DNA of 19,469 nt from positions 1 through 19,469 of the forward strand of contig PBAR01000006.1 in assembly GCA_002718285.1 (NCBI GenBank). Direction: 5' to 3'. This document shows, piece after piece, positions 15,883-19,469 of the stretch. Made by a program: the position numbers and the translations under genes. This DNA comes from Fidelibacterota bacterium (GTDB taxonomy: Bacteria; Marinisomatota; Marinisomatia; Marinisomatales; UBA1611). Numbering within the stretch: position 1 is the stretch's first letter; every line of letters begins with the position of its first letter. The notes beneath the pieces were generated by a model that saw nothing but the letters and a program-made list of their open reading frames with translations, did not search any database and had not been told where the DNA came from.

Positions 15883-16713
15883 ATGGATAGAATTATGTCA
15901 AAAAGACCCACTTATCTAATAATCGTTGCCGTTTCTTTCTTCTGTTTAAATAATGTAGTGTTTGGACAAAATAGTACCGATAGAGAGCTTCGCCGATTAA
16001 ACGCTAAAATTGATCGTATTCGTGTTCAGGTTGACTCACTAGAATTAGATAACCAGATTCTTCTTCCCGAACTTATGTCTGCGTTTAAACAGTCTGTAAA
16101 AAGTGTGTCACATCAGGATTCTGTTACATTGGTTATTTTGAAAAGAATCAATAATCTGAGTAATAGAATAGACCGTTTGGAAAATCAATCTAATTCTAGG
16201 GATAGTACAAATCTTGAAATTTTAAATAAATTAGTATTGGTTGAAAATAAAATTGTAACTCTCGCTAATAGTTATAATGAAATGTCTCGGTTAAAATCTG
16301 GTGGTCCGATCTCTTCTGCTCCCGAATATAACGCCGCACAATATAAACAAGCTTATATGGAAAGTTTAACTAATTTTCAGAATCAGGAATTTGATAAAGC
16401 GATAGATGGTTTTCGTGATTTAGTCCAGTCGGACCCAAGAAATGAATTGGCCGATAACAGTCAATATTGGTTAGCTGAGTGTTTTTACTCTCAGAAAGAC
16501 TTTAAGCGTGCAATTAATGAATTTGCTAAAGTTTTTACTTATGCAGGTACAGATAAAAATGATGATGCCCAGCTTAAAATTGGTCTTTCATACCAGAGTA
16601 TGGGCAATGTACCTAAAGCTCGTGAAGAGTTTCAACGCATGATTGATTATTTCCCAGGAAGTGAGTATTACCCAAAAGCAAAGGAAGCTTTGAAACAATT
16701 GTCCTTAGATTGA
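15883..16713 (+). CDS. CpoB/YbgF-like periplasmic coiled-coil and TPR protein
   Basis: A 276-residue exported protein with the CpoB (YbgF) layout. Signal peptide to about residue 28 (V-V-F-G then Q), a coiled coil (about 30-135, L-R-R-L-N-A-K-I-D then repeated N-R-I-D-R-L-E), a Ser/Gly/Pro linker, and a C-terminal TPR block (about 155-272) with Y-x-x-A-x-x-x-F, D-P-R-N-E-L-A-D-N-S-Q-Y-W-L-A-E and F-P-G-S-E-Y-Y-P-K-A. In E. coli CpoB links the Tol-Pal system to peptidoglycan synthesis by PBP1B. Here no tol or pal gene is near; instead it follows rodA, which suggests a wall-synthesis role. A second in-frame ATG at 15895 would also leave a complete signal peptide. Confidence 0.85.
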   Translation: MDRIMSKRPTYLIIVAVSFFCLNNVVFGQNSTDRELRRLNAKIDRIRVQVDSLELDNQILLPELMSAFKQSVKSVSHQDSVTLVILKRINNLSNRIDRLENQSNSRDSTNLEILNKLVLVENKIVTLANSYNEMSRLKSGGPISSAPEYNAAQYKQAYMESLTNFQNQEFDKAIDGFRDLVQSDPRNELADNSQYWLAECFYSQKDFKRAINEFAKVFTYAGTDKNDDAQLKIGLSYQSMGNVPKAREEFQRMIDYFPGSEYYPKAKEALKQLSLD

Positions 16714-16727
16714 TTTCTTAAGAAAAA

Positions 16728-17561
16728 ATGCCTCAAAAATTATATTATCTGACTACAGAAATAACTCCCTTTGCTAACCCGACATCCTTAGGAGAATTCT
16801 CTGTACATGTGCCATTTTCTTTGCAAGAAAAAGGTCATGATATTAGAACTATTATTCCTAAATATGGTTATGTTAGCGAAAGGAAATATATTCTTAGAGA
16901 AGTTATTAGACTTAAAGAGATTCCTTTTGAATTTGCTGGTGAACAAAAAATTGCCAGTGCTAAGAGTGCATTTATCCCAAAAACAAGAGTGCAGATTTAT
17001 TTTCTTGAAGATGATTATTGGTTCACTCCATTGACAAATCTTGTATATAAATCAAAAAATGGAAGGATACTTTCAGATAATGGTGAGAGATATGGATACT
17101 TTTCAAAGGCAGTTTTAGCTACATTGCCACATTTATTTTGGTCTCCCGATATATTTATATGTAATGGATGGCAGAGTGCCATGGTACCAGGTATATTCAA
17201 GTCTCATTTTGAAGGTATTGATGATGTTTTTTATAAAGATATAAAAACAGTTTTACTAATACATGATTTAGATGAATACTCAAATATGGAACGGAATGTT
17301 TTTGATCTGGCTGAAATTTCAATACACCCTTCTTTAAAAGGAGATATTGTCAATGTCTATGATGTTGCTTCTTACGAAACTGATGCGATAATTATTTTTG
17401 ATAGACCAAGAAAAAATATTTCTAAATCTATATTAAAGCAGCCTGGCGTAAAAGCAAATAAGAAAAAAGTTTCAATTATAGAATGGTCTGATGATGAAGA
17501 TCCTGATTATGGTCTAATATCGGATCAGTTGGATAAAATTTTAGCTGATATTTCTAAATAA
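16728..17561 (+). CDS. Glycogen/starch synthase N-terminal-half protein (GT5-like, probably not a normal synthase)
   Basis: A 277-residue protein matching only the N-terminal (acceptor) Rossmann half of GlgA-type GT5 enzymes, which are about 470 aa or more. The match covers T-T-E-I-T-P-F-A, the G-H-D-I-R-T-I-I-P-K-Y-G strand, N-G-E-R-Y-G-Y-F-S-K-A, P-D-I-F-I-C-N-G-W-Q and V-L-L-I-H-D-L. The donor-side C-terminal domain is absent, and the stop is followed by another gene, so it is not a recent break. The K-T-G-G motif of GlgA is N-P-T-S here (17-20), the H-D-W of the acceptor site is N-G-W (146-148), and only His179 of the I-H-N motif survives. Half-length relatives of this type are known to me from Bacteroidetes. 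Glycogen synthesis is unlikely; sugar binding or a regulatory role is possible. Confidence 0.75.
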   Translation: MPQKLYYLTTEITPFANPTSLGEFSVHVPFSLQEKGHDIRTIIPKYGYVSERKYILREVIRLKEIPFEFAGEQKIASAKSAFIPKTRVQIYFLEDDYWFTPLTNLVYKSKNGRILSDNGERYGYFSKAVLATLPHLFWSPDIFICNGWQSAMVPGIFKSHFEGIDDVFYKDIKTVLLIHDLDEYSNMERNVFDLAEISIHPSLKGDIVNVYDVASYETDAIIIFDRPRKNISKSILKQPGVKANKKKVSIIEWSDDEDPDYGLISDQLDKILADISK

Positions 17562-17582
17562 TATTTTTTTTTATTTTGCTCA

Positions 17583-18794
17583 ATGAAAAAAAAACTTCTT
17601 ACCTTGAAGGTTGCTGGGTTTACGTTTATACTATTTATAGTCCTTCATTGTACTGAAAATCCTATAGATAGTGATCTTTCTCATATTTCGCATAATATTG
17701 TTGACACAACTATATACAATATATCGGGATATTCTTATTGGATAGCTCCTAACTTGGGGTCTACTGAGAAACTCTATTTTGGATCTAAAAACGGTTTAAA
17801 TATAGATTTTAATATAATTGAAATGTTTAATAGTAGTGCTTGGAATTCTCTTGATGATTCTACCATCACAATAGATAGCATTTTATTTCGAATATATTCT
17901 AATGATAGTACTCTTTCAGAAAATCAGATGAGCTTTGAAATGTACTTTTCCCCAGATTCACATTTTGACGAAATTAACAGCACTCATATGGATTTTATTG
18001 GGTTTGAGCTTGATGCCCTGGAATCTGTTGGAACTGGATTAATCAATGTAAAGCGAGATTCTTTAGACATATTCTCGCAAACAGAAATATCATGGGATCT
18101 CCTTCAAATTGAACATTTAATGACTGATTCAGTTCAGTCTAATATGTACCGAACATTTATAATTATTTTAGATTCAGGTGATTCAACATTTTTAGAATTG
18201 TATAGTAGAGAAGCCACTACTGGCTCCAAAGATCCAAAAATTGAAATATTTTATAGACAGTTTTCGCAGAATAATATTGATTCAACAAATGTAGATACGT
18301 TATCATCAACCATTTTTGCAAAAAAGGACCTAACTGTTATAGATTATAACCAAGTGCCTATAGATTCTTCCTATGATGGCATCAGTCTTGGATTTGGTCA
18401 GCGAATGATATTATCATTTGATTTTTCATTACCGCAAGGATCCTTAATTCAGAACGCGGAATTAATTCTATCTCAGGACTCAACATTATCCATAAATGGA
18501 TATAAATTAATTTTGGATCCATTAGATCAGGAATTAGATACTTCAGCTATTGAATTTATAAAAGACCCATATATAACTCTGGGATATCCTTGGATAATGG
18601 CTTCTACTATTGAGAATTCTGTTGCAACCATTGGTATGAAATATTTTTTGCAAAATGTAAATATGAGCAATAAAGATAATTTTGGATTAAAACTACTTCC
18701 TGCTGGAACCAATGACCCATTTCATAAAGTGCCTTTTATTTTTAATGGGAATTATAGAAAACCTCGGTTGGAAATAATATATGTCGTTTCGTAG
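17583..18794 (+). CDS. Surface or periplasmic lipoprotein with repeated beta-sandwich modules
   Basis: A 403-residue protein of unrecognised function. The N-terminus is basic then hydrophobic and ends V-L-H-C with Cys23, followed by T-E-N-P-I-D, a frequent look for FCB lipoproteins; the -1 His is unusual for a lipobox. The mature part seems to hold two similar beta modules: one ending L-E-L-Y-S-R-E and P-K-I-E-I-F-Y (about 208-225), the other ending in a similar strand P-R-L-E-I-I-Y at the C-terminus. That ending and the L-I-Q-N-A-E-L-I-L strand recall DNRLRE-type carbohydrate-binding domains, and its place after the half-GT5 gene recalls the DUF4270 lipoproteins of Bacteroidetes. Both comparisons are from memory. 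The start is 21 bases after the GT5-like gene, and its end overlaps the next gene by 14 bases. Confidence 0.6.
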   Translation: MKKKLLTLKVAGFTFILFIVLHCTENPIDSDLSHISHNIVDTTIYNISGYSYWIAPNLGSTEKLYFGSKNGLNIDFNIIEMFNSSAWNSLDDSTITIDSILFRIYSNDSTLSENQMSFEMYFSPDSHFDEINSTHMDFIGFELDALESVGTGLINVKRDSLDIFSQTEISWDLLQIEHLMTDSVQSNMYRTFIIILDSGDSTFLELYSREATTGSKDPKIEIFYRQFSQNNIDSTNVDTLSSTIFAKKDLTVIDYNQVPIDSSYDGISLGFGQRMILSFDFSLPQGSLIQNAELILSQDSTLSINGYKLILDPLDQELDTSAIEFIKDPYITLGYPWIMASTIENSVATIGMKYFLQNVNMSNKDNFGLKLLPAGTNDPFHKVPFIFNGNYRKPRLEIIYVVS

Positions 18795-19469
18795 TATTAC
18801 AATTATAATCACTTTTTTTATTTCTATTGTATATTGTCAGGGTTTAATTAATGTTTTTGGTTTAGGACACTTTGTAGATAATGAATCAAGCATGAATGCT
18901 GGTCAAGGGCTAAATAAAATTTTACCTGCATATAAAAAGAATGTATCAATTTTAAATCCATCGACTTGGCCAAATTTAAAATATACTCAGCTATCAATGA
19001 GTTATAATGCTTCTAAAATTGCAATCCCAATTTTAAACGAATACTCATCGCTCTCATCAGCTTATTGGATTATTCCAATCAGAGGCAAATATGCATTTGG
19101 TTTATCTATTTTACCATATACTAATCAAAATATAATTGTAAATGATACTACCACAACTATGATTTATACCTTTGATGATACATTGTCATACAATAGAGAT
19201 TATCAGCGCTCGGGTGGTATTACTGCTTTTGAAGTTTCTTCAGGTATGCGGATAAATAAAAAAATCAATTTAGGGGCTAAATTGCATCTTTTGTTTGGTT
19301 CTAGTCGTCAAAAAGTGTCAATAACACTAAAAGGTAACGAATCTTGGATGAGTGGGTCAATCATCCAATCATCAAGATTGCGGTATTCAGGTATGCTTAT
19401 GCAGGGATTTCTTTCTTTTTATCCAGATAAAAATACTAGTCTAATGTTTTCGTTTAAATTTCCAATTAA
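18781..19469 (+). CDS. N-terminal part of a probable outer-membrane beta-barrel protein (cut by window edge)
   Basis: An open frame from ATG 18781, inside the last codons of the lipoprotein gene, runs for 229 codons to the edge without a stop. A signal peptide is clear (about 1-20: S-F-R-S-I-T-I-I-I-T then I-V-Y-C-Q). The mature part opens G-L-I-N-V-F-G-L-G and then N-P-S-T-W-P-N-L, similar to the A-x-N-P-A-x-x stretch near the start of FadL/PorV-like barrels. Alternating polar and aromatic strands follow (Y-T-Q-L-S-M-S-Y-N-A; F-G-L-S-I-L-P-Y; K-I-N-L-G-A-K-L-H-L-L-F-G; T-S-L-M-F-S-F-K-F). An outer-membrane barrel is likely; the specific family is not decided. The 14-base overlap suggests that it is made together with the lipoprotein. 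Confidence 0.6.
   Translation, partial: MSFRSITIIITFFISIVYCQGLINVFGLGHFVDNESSMNAGQGLNKILPAYKKNVSILNPSTWPNLKYTQLSMSYNASKIAIPILNEYSSLSSAYWIIPIRGKYAFGLSILPYTNQNIIVNDTTTTMIYTFDDTLSYNRDYQRSGGITAFEVSSGMRINKKINLGAKLHLLFGSSRQKVSITLKGNESWMSGSIIQSSRLRYSGMLMQGFLSFYPDKNTSLMFSFKFPI

Noticed and set aside
16807..17034. 75-codon + strand frame inside the half-GT5 gene
   Set aside because: It is out of frame with a protein that has clear GT5 similarity, and its translation is an unremarkable Leu/Lys-rich string.

Overview
The window is strongly AT-rich, and every credible gene lies on the + strand in closely packed runs. Gene content points to a diderm of the Fibrobacteres-Chlorobi-Bacteroidetes (FCB) superphylum. 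A Marinimicrobia (SAR406)-like lineage is my best guess. The pointers are a GWxTD-domain protein, an LPP20-type lipoprotein, a secreted W-x-G beta-propeller, an N-terminal-half-only GT5 'glycogen synthase' followed by a lipoprotein and a probable outer-membrane barrel, and an LPS-heptose kinase. This assignment is inference from gene families; no rRNA or other taxonomic marker is present. Start regions are mixed: some have clear Shine-Dalgarno (SD) sequences (hma, trxA, the ABC-like gene), while others, such as mreB and rfaE1, have none.

Layout. 1-3.7 kb: the tail of an Ala/Lys-rich helical protein, an LPP20 lipoprotein, a large alpha/beta-hydrolase esterase, and a small exported heavy-metal-associated (HMA) protein closed by a clear rho-independent terminator. 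3.75-5.1 kb: a thioredoxin / thioredoxin reductase pair, probably with its own promoter. 5.1-9.8 kb: an ABC-type ATPase with degenerate catalytic motifs, the heptose-7-phosphate kinase RfaE1, a secreted beta-propeller and an overlapping GWxTD protein. 9.87-10.4 kb: an RNase HI-like protein. 10.5-15.8 kb: the complete elongasome operon mreB-mreC-mreD-mrdA(PBP2)-rodA. 15.9-16.7 kb: a CpoB/YbgF-like periplasmic TPR protein. 16.7 kb to the end: the half GT5 protein, a surface-lipoprotein candidate and a truncated outer-membrane barrel candidate that overlaps the lipoprotein gene.

The common theme is the cell envelope: cell-wall elongation (Mre/PBP2/RodA), periplasmic coordination (CpoB), outer-membrane LPS precursor supply (RfaE1), and several exported or lipidated proteins of unknown role. 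No mobile element, CRISPR array, tRNA or rRNA was seen. The strongest candidates for undescribed biology are two enzyme-fold proteins that seem to have lost catalytic motifs, the ABC-like protein and the half-GT5 protein. Each sits inside an envelope gene cluster. The propeller/GWxTD pair is a further candidate.
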